Shown here one piece after another: positions 42,514-51,525 of a DNA stretch of 64,000 nucleotides. Under the pieces are notes generated by a model. The model did not search any database and was not told the origin of the DNA. It saw only the letters and a program-made list of their open reading frames with translations. Made by a program: the position numbers and the translations under genes. The stretch covers positions 234,231 through 298,230 of the forward strand of contig ML703345.1 of assembly GCA_008638415.1 (NCBI GenBank), read 5' to 3'. This stretch comes from Nocardiopsis sinuspersici (lineage in GTDB: Bacteria > Actinomycetota > Actinomycetes > Streptosporangiales > Streptosporangiaceae). Each line of letters begins with the position of its first letter. Within the stretch, counting starts at the first letter, position 1.

Positions 42514-42654
42514 AGACCACAACTCCTCGAAACCGGGGGACGACAAGTGCCGTGTTCCTACCCGGCCCCCGCCCTCCGAGCCGGTGACGGCGCTCACCCA
42601 CGCAGCGCACCCGCACCCCGCCACGTCGCGGAGCCAGGGCCTCCAGAGCCTGAC

Positions 42655-43010
42655 AGGAGGCGGACAAGACAGGCCGGAAAGGGCAGCGATCTGGTCAGCG
42701 CACGGGCAGAGGCCACGAGCAGGCACACCGGGACGGGCAAGGACACCGCCGCGCGCCTCCAGTCCGCCGCGGCCAGGGACCCCGGCAACTCCCCGGCCCG
42801 CTCCGGGTTCGATGCCCGCGTCCAGTCGGCGGCCGAGGAACTGGTCTACGTGGACGGAGGCCGTACCCACACCTCGGCCCGCGCAGGTCTGCGGGCGAGC
42901 GCGGACGCGGCGCCGCTGCGCGCCGCCGCTCTGGGCGGTGCCGCCTTCACCGAGATCCTGCCCCCTGTCCGTGCGACGGACGGTGCGGCGTCCCTGCTGC
43001 GGTACTGAGT
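42655..43010 (+). other. Compositional island with a weak open frame
   Basis: Between the DUF2332 and GlxA-type genes this stretch loses the strong C-over-G bias of its surroundings. A plus-strand frame ends in FDARVQSAAEELVYVDGGRT and FTEILPPVRATDGAASLLRY (stop at 43008), but no convincing start codon or domain is present. The rest of 42514-43117 shows nothing assignable. Confidence 0.3.
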
Positions 43011-43117
43011 CCGACCGGGCACCAGGTCACCGCCGCCGCCCGATCACGACCCTCCACCCTCCACCCACGACGACACCGACCCCGCCACCACAGGCGAGAA
43101 CACCCACCAGGAAGAAC

Positions 43118-44071
43118 TCACACACCCTGCGGACGAAACCGCTCCCGGTACTGCGCCGGCGAACACCCCAACGCCCGCACGAACGCCCGCCGCATCACCT
43201 CAGCCGAGGCGAACCCGCACCGGCGCGCCACCGCCACCACCCCGGCATCGCTCTCCTCCAACCACCGCCGGGCCGCCTCCAACCGCACCCGCTCCACATA
43301 CCGGCCCGGCGTACACCCCACCTCACGCGCGAACACCCGCGCGAACTGGCGCGGCGACAACCCCACCCGCCGCGCCAACGCCTCCACCGACGCCTCACCC
43401 TCGGGATGCTCGACCACCCAGTGCTGCACCTCCCGCACCGCCGGACGCTGCGCCACCTGCGCCGACAACGGCGCCGAGAACTGCGCCTGGTTACCCGGGC
43501 GGCGCAGGAACACCACCAGGTACCGCGCCACCGTCAACGCCACCTGCCGCCCCAGGTCCTCCTCCACCAGCGCCAACGCCATGTCGATGCCCGCCGACAC
43601 CCCCGCGGAGGTCACCACCCGCCCCTGCCGCACGAAGATCGGCTCCGGATCCACCCGCACCCGCGGAAACTCCCGCGCCAAACGCTCACAGTGCGCCCAG
43701 TGCGTCGTGGCCCGCAACCCGTCCAACACCCCCGCCCGCGCCAACAGGAACGCCCCCGTGCACACCGACACCACCCGCCCCGCATCCCCGCAGCGCCCGC
43801 GCAACCACTCCACCAGCGCCCCGTCCCCGCGCCGGGCGCCCTCACCGCCGGGCACCACCAGGGTGTCGACCCCCTCCACCTCCTCCAAGGCCGCGGAGGG
43901 CACCAGCACCAACCCGTTGGAACAGGTCACCGGCCCACCGCCCAACGAGGCGGTACGCACCCGGTAACACGCCCCCGGCTCCCGCGCCGCACCGGAGAAG
44001 ACCTCCAACGGGCCCGTCACGTCCAGACTCTGCACCCCGTCGAAGACGACGACGACCACCTCGTGAACCAT
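43118..44071 (-). CDS. GlxA-family transcriptional regulator (DJ-1/PfpI plus AraC)
   Basis: A protein of 317 residues. The N-terminal DJ-1/PfpI-like domain has FDGVQSLDVTGPLEVFS, VVPGGEGA and the nucleophile-position cysteine in VVSVCTGAFLLARAG. The C-terminal AraC-type domain carries two HTHs (SVEALARRVGLSPRQFARVF and VVAVARRCGFASAEVMRRAF). Such regulators sense small metabolites and often control amidase or catabolic genes. It diverges from the ABC-like gene. The ATG at 44071 is the first at the domain start. Confidence 0.88.
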   Translation of the reverse strand: MVHEVVVVVFDGVQSLDVTGPLEVFSGAAREPGACYRVRTASLGGGPVTCSNGLVLVPSAALEEVEGVDTLVVPGGEGARRGDGALVEWLRGRCGDAGRVVSVCTGAFLLARAGVLDGLRATTHWAHCERLAREFPRVRVDPEPIFVRQGRVVTSAGVSAGIDMALALVEEDLGRQVALTVARYLVVFLRRPGNQAQFSAPLSAQVAQRPAVREVQHWVVEHPEGEASVEALARRVGLSPRQFARVFAREVGCTPGRYVERVRLEAARRWLEESDAGVVAVARRCGFASAEVMRRAFVRALGCSPAQYRERFRPQGV

Positions 44072-44255
44072 GGCCCCATCCCACCGCCCCCGCACGATGA
44101 CCACAAGGTCACCCACCCCACCCTTCCTGCCATCCACACCAGGACGCCCCCACGAGAGTCCACCACCCCCACCGGCCACTCCGCGCCCCGCCCACGAGAC
44201 CAAGGTCACGGAAATATCACGAGAACTCCCGCCGGTGCGAGACAATCCCAGGCAG

Positions 44256-44998
44256 GTGACGACCACACCACACGAACGGACACCCGTGAGGCTCTCCAAC
44301 CGAGGCAGACCACGCCGCAACCCCGACCACACCCACGCACCCACCACACCCCTGGTGGAGTTTCACGACGTGTCCCTCACCCAAGCCCGCACCCGCCTCC
44401 TGGACCACCTGGACCTGACCATCCACCCCGGCGAACACCTCGCCCTGGTCGGCCTGTCCACCACCGCCACCACCGCCCTGACCCACCTGCTCACCGGCCA
44501 GAGCACCCCCACCCACGGCCGCCTGACCACCCACACCAACCCCCACCTGCTCACCACCCACCCCCACCCCACCCTGGCCCACACCATCACCGGCCACAGC
44601 ACACCCGACCCAGGCGACCCCCACCTGGCCCACACCCTGGCCCACACCGGCCTGGACCCCGCACACCTGCACACCCCCCTCACCGCCCTGCCCGCCCACC
44701 TCACCCCCCGCATCCACCAGGCCCGCGACACCTACGCCCAACGCACCAACACCCGACTCCTCCTACTCACCGACCCACCACCCCACACCCCCTGCCCCAC
44801 GCCCACACCCCACACCGGCCTCCTCCTGCTCACCCGCCAACCCACCCAGGCCCGCACCGCCGACCGCATCCTGCTGCTCTACAAGGGACGCGTCACCGAA
44901 ACCGGCACCCACCACCAACTCCTCGTCCGCGGCGGCGCCTACGCACGCCTGTACGCCCTCACCGGCACCCACCGCACCAACGGCAACGTCCTAGGATG
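44256..44998 (+). CDS. Degenerate ABC-transporter ATPase domain protein
   Basis: About 247 residues following the outline of an ABC-exporter nucleotide-binding domain. VEFHDVSLTQARTRLLDHLD leads to a P-loop position that reads LVGLSTTATTAL, lacking the GxxGxGK(S/T) lysine. No LSGGQ signature is seen, Walker B reads LLLLTDPP, and the C-terminus is typical (RILLLYKGRVTETGTHHQLL, RGGAYARLYAL). It cannot bind ATP in the usual way. The GTG at 44256 is chosen over 44286; both are uncertain. It ends five bases before the SoxR gene and may be co-transcribed with it. No membrane-domain gene is adjacent. Confidence 0.65.
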
Positions 44999-45003
44999 AG
45001 GGC

Positions 45004-45477
45004 GTGGCACCCATCGTCAAGGAACTCACCGTCGGCCAGGTCGCCGAACGCGCCGGAGTCGCCGTCTCGGCCCTGCACTTCTACGAACGCCAGGGCCTCA
45101 TCCACAGCCGACGCACCCCCGGAAACCAGCGCCGCTACCGCCGCGACACCCTGCGCCGGGTCTCCTTCATCCGCATCTCCCAACGCGTGGGAATGCCCCT
45201 GGCACGCATCCGCCAGGCCCTGGACTCCCTGCCCGAGAACCGCACCCCCACCCGCGAGGACTGGGCACGCCTCTCCCAGCAGTGGCGCACCGAACTCGAC
45301 ACCCGCATCAGCCAGCTCGCCCGCCTGCGCGACGACCTGACCAACTGCATCGGCTGCGGCTGCCTGTCCCTGAACACCTGCACCCTGTCCAACCCCGGCG
45401 ACGAACTCGCCGCCGCGGGCCCCGGACCCCGCCGCCTGATGGTCGACGCCCTCAAAGAGGACCTCGACACCCCCTGA
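45004..45477 (+). CDS. soxR: SoxR redox-sensing regulator
   Basis: A MerR-family activator of 157 residues. The N-terminal winged helix reads TVGQVAERAGVAVSALHFYE. The [2Fe-2S] cluster cysteines are complete: CIGCGCLSLNTC (Cys115, 118, 120, 126), the C-x2-C-x-C-x5-C signature of SoxR. In actinomycetes SoxR responds to redox-active small molecules and turns on oxidoreductases and pumps. It follows the ABC-like gene by four bases and converges with a flavin-reductase-like gene, a possible but unproven target. Confidence 0.92.
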   Translation: MAPIVKELTVGQVAERAGVAVSALHFYERQGLIHSRRTPGNQRRYRRDTLRRVSFIRISQRVGMPLARIRQALDSLPENRTPTREDWARLSQQWRTELDTRISQLARLRDDLTNCIGCGCLSLNTCTLSNPGDELAAAGPGPRRLMVDALKEDLDTP

Positions 45478-45513
45478 CACCCAAGGCGGCCCCGCCCCGA
45501 CCCGGGCCCGCAC

Positions 45514-46071
45514 TCACCGCTCGGGGGTCTGCGAACGGTACGAACGCCCGCGCTGGCGCCCCAGCCCGAAACAGTGGCGGAAACCGTAGATCAGCGGGGT
45601 CCACAGACCGGGGTCCACGTGCCCGGTACCCGGCACCGCCATGCGGGCGCCGGCGTGCACCCGCACCACCTGGGCCTGGGCCACGACGTGCTCCCCCGAC
45701 CCGTCGGCCTCCACACGCACCGCCCGAGCCTCCGACCGCAACGGGCACCCGGCCACCCGGGGAGGCGCGGCCTCCTGCGACGCCCGCATCCCCACACCGG
45801 CCGTGGCGAACTTGTCAGCCTCAAAACGAGTGCCCGGCGGCTTGCCCGAGGACACCGGATCACGCCCGGGCAAAGGAGCCGGCCGCTCCACACGCGACCG
45901 GTCCCGGGCGTCGGGGAAACCGGCCACCAGCTCCGGACGCGCCGCCAGATCGCGCGCACTCTGACCGGTCGCACCCAACCCCAGCACCAGCAGGCAACCC
46001 AGGGCCCACACCGAGGAGATCGGGGCGAGGCCGGCGGTGCCGTCGTCGTTGACGGTGCAGACCAGCGCCAC
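45514..46071 (-). CDS. Flavin reductase-like (FMN-binding split barrel) protein
   Basis: A protein of 185 residues: VCTVNDDGTAGLAPISSVWA, LGATGQSARDLAARPELV and VRVHAGARMAVPGTGHVDP match actinomycete flavin-reductase-domain proteins. The only standard start is a GTG at 46071, but coding-like sequence continues in frame upstream (RRAVRPRVLYFGTP), so the N-terminus may be truncated or use another start. Its base composition lacks the strong skew of its neighbours. It converges with soxR. Confidence 0.7.
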   Translation of the reverse strand: MALVCTVNDDGTAGLAPISSVWALGCLLVLGLGATGQSARDLAARPELVAGFPDARDRSRVERPAPLPGRDPVSSGKPPGTRFEADKFATAGVGMRASQEAAPPRVAGCPLRSEARAVRVEADGSGEHVVAQAQVVRVHAGARMAVPGTGHVDPGLWTPLIYGFRHCFGLGRQRGRSYRSQTPER

Positions 46072-46286
46072 AGGCGTACCGAAGTAGAGGACGCGCGGTC
46101 GGACGGCCCGCCGCTCGATGAGGGCCCCAGCGTCGCGCTCGGGGCCCGCCTCCTGGGAACGCCCATGGCAGCCACCCTAGGAAGCGCCCTTCGGTGGCGG
46201 CCGAAACAACCCTGGGCACACCCGGCGGGCCCCTCCGGCGCCCGCGCCCGACCCACAGGGGCCCGCCCCTGCCTCGGACAAGACGA

Positions 46287-46321
46287 GGGGCCGGCGCGGG
46301 CAGACTCCCCGCACCGGCCCC
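46287..46321 (-). terminator. Hairpin terminator of rnhA
   Basis: 46287-46300 and 46308-46321 pair over 14 bases with one mismatch (GGGGCCGGcGCGGG against CCCGCaCCGGCCCC), just beyond the rnhA stop on the minus strand. Confidence 0.65.
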
Positions 46322-46343
46322 GACCGCACCAGCCGCTACGCCG

Positions 46344-46817
46344 CTACAGCCCCGCGGCCTCGTCCCGGCCACGACAGGCCAGCTCGTCCGCGCGCTCGTT
46401 GCCCTCGTCCCCGCTGTGCCCGCGCACCCACCGCCACTCGACCTCGTACCGCGAGGCCACCTCGTCCAGGCGCTGCCACAGGTCCACGTTCTTGACCGGC
46501 TTCTTGTCGGCCGTCTTCCACCCGCGCCGCTTCCAGTTGTGCATCCAGGTGGTGATCCCGTTGCGCACATAGGAGGAGTCGGTGTGCACCACCACCGGCA
46601 GGGGCTGCTTCAGACTCTCCAACGCCCGAATGGCCGCCATCAGCTCCATCCGGTTGTTGGTGGTCTGCTTCTCACTCCCGTACAACTCCTTCTCGTGCTC
46701 GCCGTAGCGCAGCCACACACCCCACCCACCCGGACCGGGGTTGCCACTGCACGCCCCGTCGGTGTAGACGACCACTCGCCGCGTCGGCTCACCGCCGACC
46801 TCATCCCCGTTACGCAT
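46344..46817 (-). CDS. rnhA: Ribonuclease HI
   Basis: An RNA-DNA hybrid nuclease of 157 residues. The carboxylates are in place: Asp in [19 protein letters not shown], Glu in [15 protein letters not shown], Asp in [10 protein letters not shown], and Asp in GNERADELA, with [10 protein letters not shown] before it. It removes RNA primers and R-loops during replication and transcription. The ATG at 46817 starts just before the TDG strand. A hairpin terminator follows. Length is standard for bacterial RNase HI. Confidence 0.93.
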   Translation of the reverse strand: MRNGDEVGGEPTRRVVVYTDGACSGNPGPGGWGVWLRYGEHEKELYGSEKQTTNNRMELMAAIRALESLKQPLPVVVHTDSSYVRNGITTWMHNWKRRGWKTADKKPVKNVDLWQRLDEVASRYEVEWRWVRGHSGDEGNERADELACRGRDEAAGL

Positions 46818-46985
46818 GCCGGGCAATCTACCGCGCCCCACGGTCACGAAAAGGCCACACCCCACTCCGAAAGAGCCACAAACAGAGCCAATCACCCCTA
46901 TTGGACCCCCCACACCCACACCACCGGCCCCCAACACCCGCCAAAGGCACCCCCACCCACACCAGCGCCGACCACCGGCACACAC

Positions 46986-47031
46986 AAAAAAGAGGGGCGC
47001 GACCGAACCCCCAGGTTCGGCCGCACCCCTC
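46986..47031 (-). terminator. Rho-independent terminator of the deformylase gene
   Basis: 46992-47009 pairs with 47014-47031 over 18 bases with two non-Watson-Crick positions and a 4-base loop, followed on the minus strand by six T. It is one of the few terminators here with a U-run. Confidence 0.85.
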
Positions 47032-47042
47032 CACAGGCCCGG

Positions 47043-47711
47043 TCAGGCCGAGAACTCCTCCGACAACTGCTCCGCACGCTCCTGACGGCGCGCGAACACG
47101 TCATGGGACATCTCGTCCATCTTCTTCAACACCCGCTTGCGCTCACGCGCACTCAACCGGTCCACGTACACCCGACCCAGCGTGTGGTCGGTCTCATGCT
47201 GCAAACACCGGGCGAAGTACCCGCCACCGCTGACCACCACCGGCGCACCGTCACGGTCCACACCCCGCACCGTGGCGTGCTCCGCCCGACCCAGATCCGC
47301 GTGCGGACCCGGCACCGACAAACACCCCTCGGCCTCCACCACCACCGGATCCTCCAGGTCACGCTCATCCAGCACCGGATTGACCACGTGACCCACGTGC
47401 CGCACACCATCGTCATCAGGGCAGTCGTAGACGAACAGGCGCAGGTCCACACCCACCTGGTTGGCCGCCAGCCCCACACCCTCGGCCGCGTACATCGTCA
47501 AGAACATGTCGTCGATGAGCCCGGCCAGCTCGGCCCCGCCCAACATCTCCTCGGGCACCTCGGCGTTGCGGCGATGCAACACCTCCTCACCCGTCACGGT
47601 GATCCGCCGCACCCGGCCGCGCGCGGCCTCGGGAGCCAGCTCGGGGAAGTCCGCGACCTCCCGGCCCTGAACGACAGCGGCAACCTGGGCGGGCCTGGAC
47701 TGCTCCGACAT
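47043..47711 (-). CDS. def: Peptide deformylase
   Basis: A metalloprotease of 222 residues that removes the formyl group from new proteins. All three motifs are intact: GVGLAANQVG, EGCLSVPG (metal-ligand cysteine) and QHETDH (HExxH). A 40-residue N-terminal extension precedes the fold. The C-terminal helix is long and charged. It is transcribed alone and ends at a strong terminator. The first ATG (47711) is used; an upstream ATG at 47744 has no support. Confidence 0.93.
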   Translation of the reverse strand: MSEQSRPAQVAAVVQGREVADFPELAPEAARGRVRRITVTGEEVLHRRNAEVPEEMLGGAELAGLIDDMFLTMYAAEGVGLAANQVGVDLRLFVYDCPDDDGVRHVGHVVNPVLDERDLEDPVVVEAEGCLSVPGPHADLGRAEHATVRGVDRDGAPVVVSGGGYFARCLQHETDHTLGRVYVDRLSARERKRVLKKMDEMSHDVFARRQERAEQLSEEFSA

Positions 47712-47819
47712 GGTCCTACTCTCACAACGCACCGAACACGACAAGCAGGTGGCACAACACCACCGACATCACCGAAAAATAGCACGCACAGGCAGGTCAG
47801 CCGCACCCGGGAAAACAGC

Positions 47820-48263
47820 TCAGCGGAACCAGGAATTGCCCTGGATCAGACACCGCGCCAGATAGTCGCGCAACGACACCACCACCAGGCGCCGCCGATC
47901 GCTCTCATGATCCCACACCACGATCCCCGGACCGTAGTCAGTGTGCACATAGGCGAACTGCGGCCCCATGTCCGAATCACCGAAGAAGATCATCTCGTCG
48001 AAGGGCGCGTACAACTCCAGGTAGTCCGGCTCCCGCCGCATCGCCAGATTGTCCTCCACCAGACGCCGCGCACCCCACACCACCTCGTCCCCGTACTCGT
48101 TGGTCACCCCGTCGGTCTCCTGCAACAAGGACGCCAGCTCGAAGGGCAGGGGCAGCACCAGGTGCTTCTCGACCTCGGCCAGGGTCACCTCGTCGGCCGG
48201 ATCTCTCAGATCGGCCTCGGGATACATCTCCAGGATCAGTTCACGCCACACACCCTTGATCAT
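47820..48263 (-). CDS. SMI1/KNR4 (SUKH) domain protein
   Basis: A small protein of 147 residues with the SUKH fold: VTLAEVEKHLVLPLPFELAS, then LLQETDGVTNEYGDEVVWGA and YVHTDYGPGIVVWDHESDRR. SUKH proteins are often immunity proteins for contact-dependent or polymorphic toxins. No toxin gene is adjacent, so an orphan immunity gene or a housekeeping role is possible. The ATG at 48263 begins the domain. It diverges from the secreted protein at 48453. Confidence 0.82.
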   Translation of the reverse strand: MIKGVWRELILEMYPEADLRDPADEVTLAEVEKHLVLPLPFELASLLQETDGVTNEYGDEVVWGARRLVEDNLAMRREPDYLELYAPFDEMIFFGDSDMGPQFAYVHTDYGPGIVVWDHESDRRRLVVVSLRDYLARCLIQGNSWFR

Positions 48264-48452
48264 CACAGGTCGTGGCAAGACACGGGAAATCGTCGACGGC
48301 GAGTTGCGCCAAAAACCCGGATCAGCCCTTGGCGCACCACCACAAACCACCACCAGGACGACGCCGACCACCACCGCCCCACCCCACACCCGCGACGCGA
48401 CACCCGCATCACCCTACGTGCACAATCCATTACACCAACACACAATAAGCCC

Positions 48453-49397
48453 ATGAACACCACCACGCGGCGCCTACTCGCCGCCACCACACTCACCACC
48501 GCCCTGGCCCTGCCCACCCCCGCACACGCCGCCACCGACTACCCGGGCCACACCACCAGCAGCTACGTCGTCCTCACCGACACCACCACCACCCAAGCCC
48601 ACCAACACGGCTGCGCCGAAGGACGCACCGGCACCACCGGCCCCCGCATCCTCTTCTTCGGCACCCAGGAAAAAAACGACACCCTACGAGAACCAGGCAG
48701 AACCGCGAGCTCCCCCACACCCCGCGCCCCCTACACCCAAGCCGCCCAGTACGCCCACCACTGGGCCCGGGGCTTCACCGAATGCCGCACCGACCAGGCC
48801 ACCGCCCACCTGGCCCTGGGCGTCAACAACAAGGACGACAGCGGCCTCACCGGCACCCACGCCGGACAACGCTGGGCCCACCTGGTCACCACCGCCCGCG
48901 ACAACTCCACCACCGACGCCGTCACCATCACCACCGCCCTGGACGCCGAACCCTCCTGGTCCACCCCCCGCTGGGCCCGCGACTGGCTCACCGCCTACAC
49001 CAAAGCCACCGACATCCCCCTCTACGCCGCCAACTCCGCCGACTCCTGCCCCACCACCACCTCAGGCGACTGCGCCAACGGCTGGACCCTGGCAGACGTG
49101 CACCACATGGCCGGAGCAGGCAACCCCCGCATCCACGTCATCCCCCAGATCTACCGAACCGACGGCATCCAAGCACGCCAATGGGCCAACATCAGCCGCT
49201 GGGGCCACACCCACACCGGCGACCCCCTCCGCTTCGCCGGCGCCATGTCCCAACACACCGCCTGCTCACAGCGCAGCTGCAACAACACCGACAACACACC
49301 CCAACAAGCCTGGGCCCAACTCAAGAAAGCACTCGACGCCCACCACAGCACCCGCGTCAACAACCTGGGCCCCGCCACCGACATGCGCTGGCCCTAG
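48453..49397 (+). CDS. Secreted protein of unknown function
   Basis: A protein of 314 residues with a Sec signal peptide: RRLLAATTLTTALALPTPAH then A-A cleavage near residues 26-27. The mature part is rich in Thr, His and Trp and has six cysteines in three local pairs (HGCAEG/TECRTD, DSCPTT/GDCANG, TACSQR/RSCNNT), suggesting disulfides. ITTALDAEPSWSTPRWARDW resembles the active-site region of some glycoside-hydrolase-like exported domains, but I cannot name the family. Very C-rich codon use fits the local skew. Confidence 0.7.
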   Translation: MNTTTRRLLAATTLTTALALPTPAHAATDYPGHTTSSYVVLTDTTTTQAHQHGCAEGRTGTTGPRILFFGTQEKNDTLREPGRTASSPTPRAPYTQAAQYAHHWARGFTECRTDQATAHLALGVNNKDDSGLTGTHAGQRWAHLVTTARDNSTTDAVTITTALDAEPSWSTPRWARDWLTAYTKATDIPLYAANSADSCPTTTSGDCANGWTLADVHHMAGAGNPRIHVIPQIYRTDGIQARQWANISRWGHTHTGDPLRFAGAMSQHTACSQRSCNNTDNTPQQAWAQLKKALDAHHSTRVNNLGPATDMRWP

Positions 49398-49590
49398 ACC
49401 CCGACCCCACGGCGGCGACCACCAAAAAGGCCCGGCCACCACAGACCGGACCCACCACCGACGACCACCACATCCGCGGCCCGCCCCACCAGGCGGGCCG
49501 CACCCCTGCGCCCACCCACAGCGGACCCACCACCGAACACGACACAATAGGACACCCACACCCACACAGCAGGACGGAAGAAGACCACCC

Positions 49591-50856
49591 ATGGCCACCG
49601 CACCCCACCGCCGCGCAGGCCGCCTCACCACCCTGGCCTACCTCTTCCTCCTGCTCTCACAAAACATCGCCGCCCTCCTCCTACTCCCCCTCATCATCAT
49701 CTCCGCCATCCTCACCCTCGCCTGGATCGGCCTGCCCTTCGTCATCCTCACCGGCACCCTCCTACGCACCCTCGCCGACAGCCAACGCCGCACCCTCGCC
49801 CGCCTCCTCCCCAAAGCCCCCCACCCCAGCGCCTACCGACCCATCCCCCCAGCAGGCATCACCCGACGCAGCGCCACGATCATCACCGACCCCACCACCT
49901 GGAAGGACATCCTCTGGCTCATCTCCGGAGCCGCCAACATCGCCCTCCTCGCCATCCCCGCCACCCCCCTCCTCCACGGCACCTACCAACTCCTCTTCTC
50001 CCTCGGCCTCACCAGCCCCACCCTCTACGGCACCTACACCCCCACCACCACCCTCCACCAACTCCTCATCCTCGCCCCCAGCGCCATCCTCCTCACCCTG
50101 GGCTGCCTCCTCCTCCCCCCGGCCACCAACCTCTACCTACGCTTCAACCACCTCCTCCTCTCCCCCTCCGAAAAAGCCCGACTCACCGCCCGCGTCGCCC
50201 ACCTGGCCACCAGCCGCGCCAACACCATCGACACCCAGACCGACGAGATCCGCCGCATCGAACGCGACCTCCACGACGGCGCCCAAGCCCGCCTCGTCGC
50301 CCTGGGCATGAACCTCGGCATGGCCGAACACATCGTCGAACAAGACCCCCGAGCCGCCCGCGCCATGCTCACCCAAGCCCGCGAAACCACCCGCCACGCC
50401 CTCACCGAACTCCGCGACCTCGTCCGCGGCATCCAACCCCCCGTCCTCGTCGAACGCGGACTCCACGGCGCCGTCCACGCCCTCGCCCTCACCCACAACC
50501 TCCCCATCACCGTCACCATCGACCTCCACGGCCGCCCCGCCGACCCCGTCGAATCCGCCGCCTACTTCGCCATCGCCGAACTCCTCACCAACACCGCCAA
50601 ACACGCCCACGCCACCCACGCCTGGGTCCACATCAACCACGGCCGCAACCGCCTCGTCACCACCGTCACCGACAACGGCACCGGCGGCGCCGACCCCACC
50701 CCCGGCAGCGGCCTCACCGGCATCCACAGGCGCCTGGACGCCTTCGATGGCACGATGAACATCACCAGCCCCCCAGGCGGCCCCACCATCGTGACCCTGG
50801 AGATCCCGTGCGCGTTGTCATCGCCGAAGACCTTGCCCTCCTCAGAGAAGGCCTGA
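49591..50856 (+). CDS. Sensor histidine kinase (NarL-type partner, HisKA_3)
   Basis: A membrane sensor of 421 residues. Two N-terminal hydrophobic helices (about 15-60) and two more (about 105-130, 155-175) form the sensor part. HisKA_3 reads RRIERDLHDGAQARLVALGM with the phospho-accepting His228, and the ATPase part has AIAELLTNTAKHA (N box) and VTDNGTGGADPTPGSGLTGI. It lacks a large extracellular loop, so it may sense within the membrane. Its 3' end overlaps the response-regulator gene by 49 bases. Confidence 0.9.
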   Translation: MATAPHRRAGRLTTLAYLFLLLSQNIAALLLLPLIIISAILTLAWIGLPFVILTGTLLRTLADSQRRTLARLLPKAPHPSAYRPIPPAGITRRSATIITDPTTWKDILWLISGAANIALLAIPATPLLHGTYQLLFSLGLTSPTLYGTYTPTTTLHQLLILAPSAILLTLGCLLLPPATNLYLRFNHLLLSPSEKARLTARVAHLATSRANTIDTQTDEIRRIERDLHDGAQARLVALGMNLGMAEHIVEQDPRAARAMLTQARETTRHALTELRDLVRGIQPPVLVERGLHGAVHALALTHNLPITVTIDLHGRPADPVESAAYFAIAELLTNTAKHAHATHAWVHINHGRNRLVTTVTDNGTGGADPTPGSGLTGIHRRLDAFDGTMNITSPPGGPTIVTLEIPCALSSPKTLPSSEKA

Positions 50857-51455
50857 CACAACTCCTCCAAGCACACGACTTCACCGTCGTCGCCGCCCTC
50901 GACAACGGACCCGACCTCCACACCGCCCTGACCGAGCACAAACCCGACGTCGCCGTCGTCGACGTACGCCTACCCCCCACCTTCACCGACGAAGGCCTCC
51001 AAGCCGCCATCGCCGCCCGCACCCAGATCCCCGGGCTGCCCATCCTCGTGCTCTCCCAACACGTCGAACAGCTCTACGCCCGCGAACTCCTCTCCGACGA
51101 CACCGGAGGAGTCGGCTACCTCCTCAAGGACCGCGTCTTCGACATCGGCCAGTTCATCGAAGCCGTCCGCCGCGTCGCCGCCGGCGGCACCGCCATGGAC
51201 CCCGCCGTCATCTCCCAACTCCTGGCCCGCCAGGACCAGAGCGGACCCCTGGCCCAACTCACCCCCCGCGAACGCGAAGTCCTCGCCGAAATGGCCGAAG
51301 GCCGCTCCAACTCCGCCATCGCCGGACGCCTCTACATCACCGAAAAAGCCGTCAGCAAACACATCAACAACATCTTCACCAAACTCGACCTACCCCCCTC
51401 CTCCGACGACAGCCGCCGCGTCCTGGCCGTCCTGGCCTACCTCAACGGCCAGTAA
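50808..51455 (+). CDS. NarL/FixJ-family response regulator
   Basis: A protein of 215 residues. The receiver domain has the phospho-acceptor Asp52 in VAVVDVRLPP and the conserved Lys in GYLLKDRV. The C-terminal LuxR-type HTH reads LTPREREVLAEMAEGRSNSA then VSKHINNIFTKLDL. It overlaps the histidine kinase gene and shares its message. The target genes are not evident; a terminator follows, and the next gene converges. Confidence 0.92.
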   Translation: MRVVIAEDLALLREGLTQLLQAHDFTVVAALDNGPDLHTALTEHKPDVAVVDVRLPPTFTDEGLQAAIAARTQIPGLPILVLSQHVEQLYARELLSDDTGGVGYLLKDRVFDIGQFIEAVRRVAAGGTAMDPAVISQLLARQDQSGPLAQLTPREREVLAEMAEGRSNSAIAGRLYITEKAVSKHINNIFTKLDLPPSSDDSRRVLAVLAYLNGQ

Positions 51456-51475
51456 ACCCAACACCACACAGAAAA

Positions 51476-51499
51476 GGGCGGGTCGCCCACGACCCGCCC
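51476..51499. terminator. Bidirectional terminator between convergent genes
   Basis: GGGCGGGTCG (51476-51485) pairs perfectly with CGACCCGCCC (51490-51499). The minus strand adds TTTTC after the stem, so it also ends the long minus-strand gene. Confidence 0.8.
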
Positions 51500-51525
51500 C
51501 ACGAAAAACACCCACGCAGCCCTAC

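Noticed and set aside
42329-45340. A 1003-codon plus-strand open frame full of Pro, Arg and His
   Set aside because: It overlaps the GlxA-type, ABC-like and SoxR genes in other frames and has no domain; extreme C-richness of the strand removes stop codons.
46194-49397. A 1067-codon plus-strand frame
   Set aside because: Only its last 314 codons (from 48453), with a signal peptide, look real; the rest is antisense to rnhA, def and the SUKH gene.
38000-50800. Apparent short tandem repeats (CACC/ACC runs)
   Set aside because: They are runs of ACC, CAC and CCC codons and their complements in ordinary genes; no repeat unit with spacers, so not a CRISPR or satellite.
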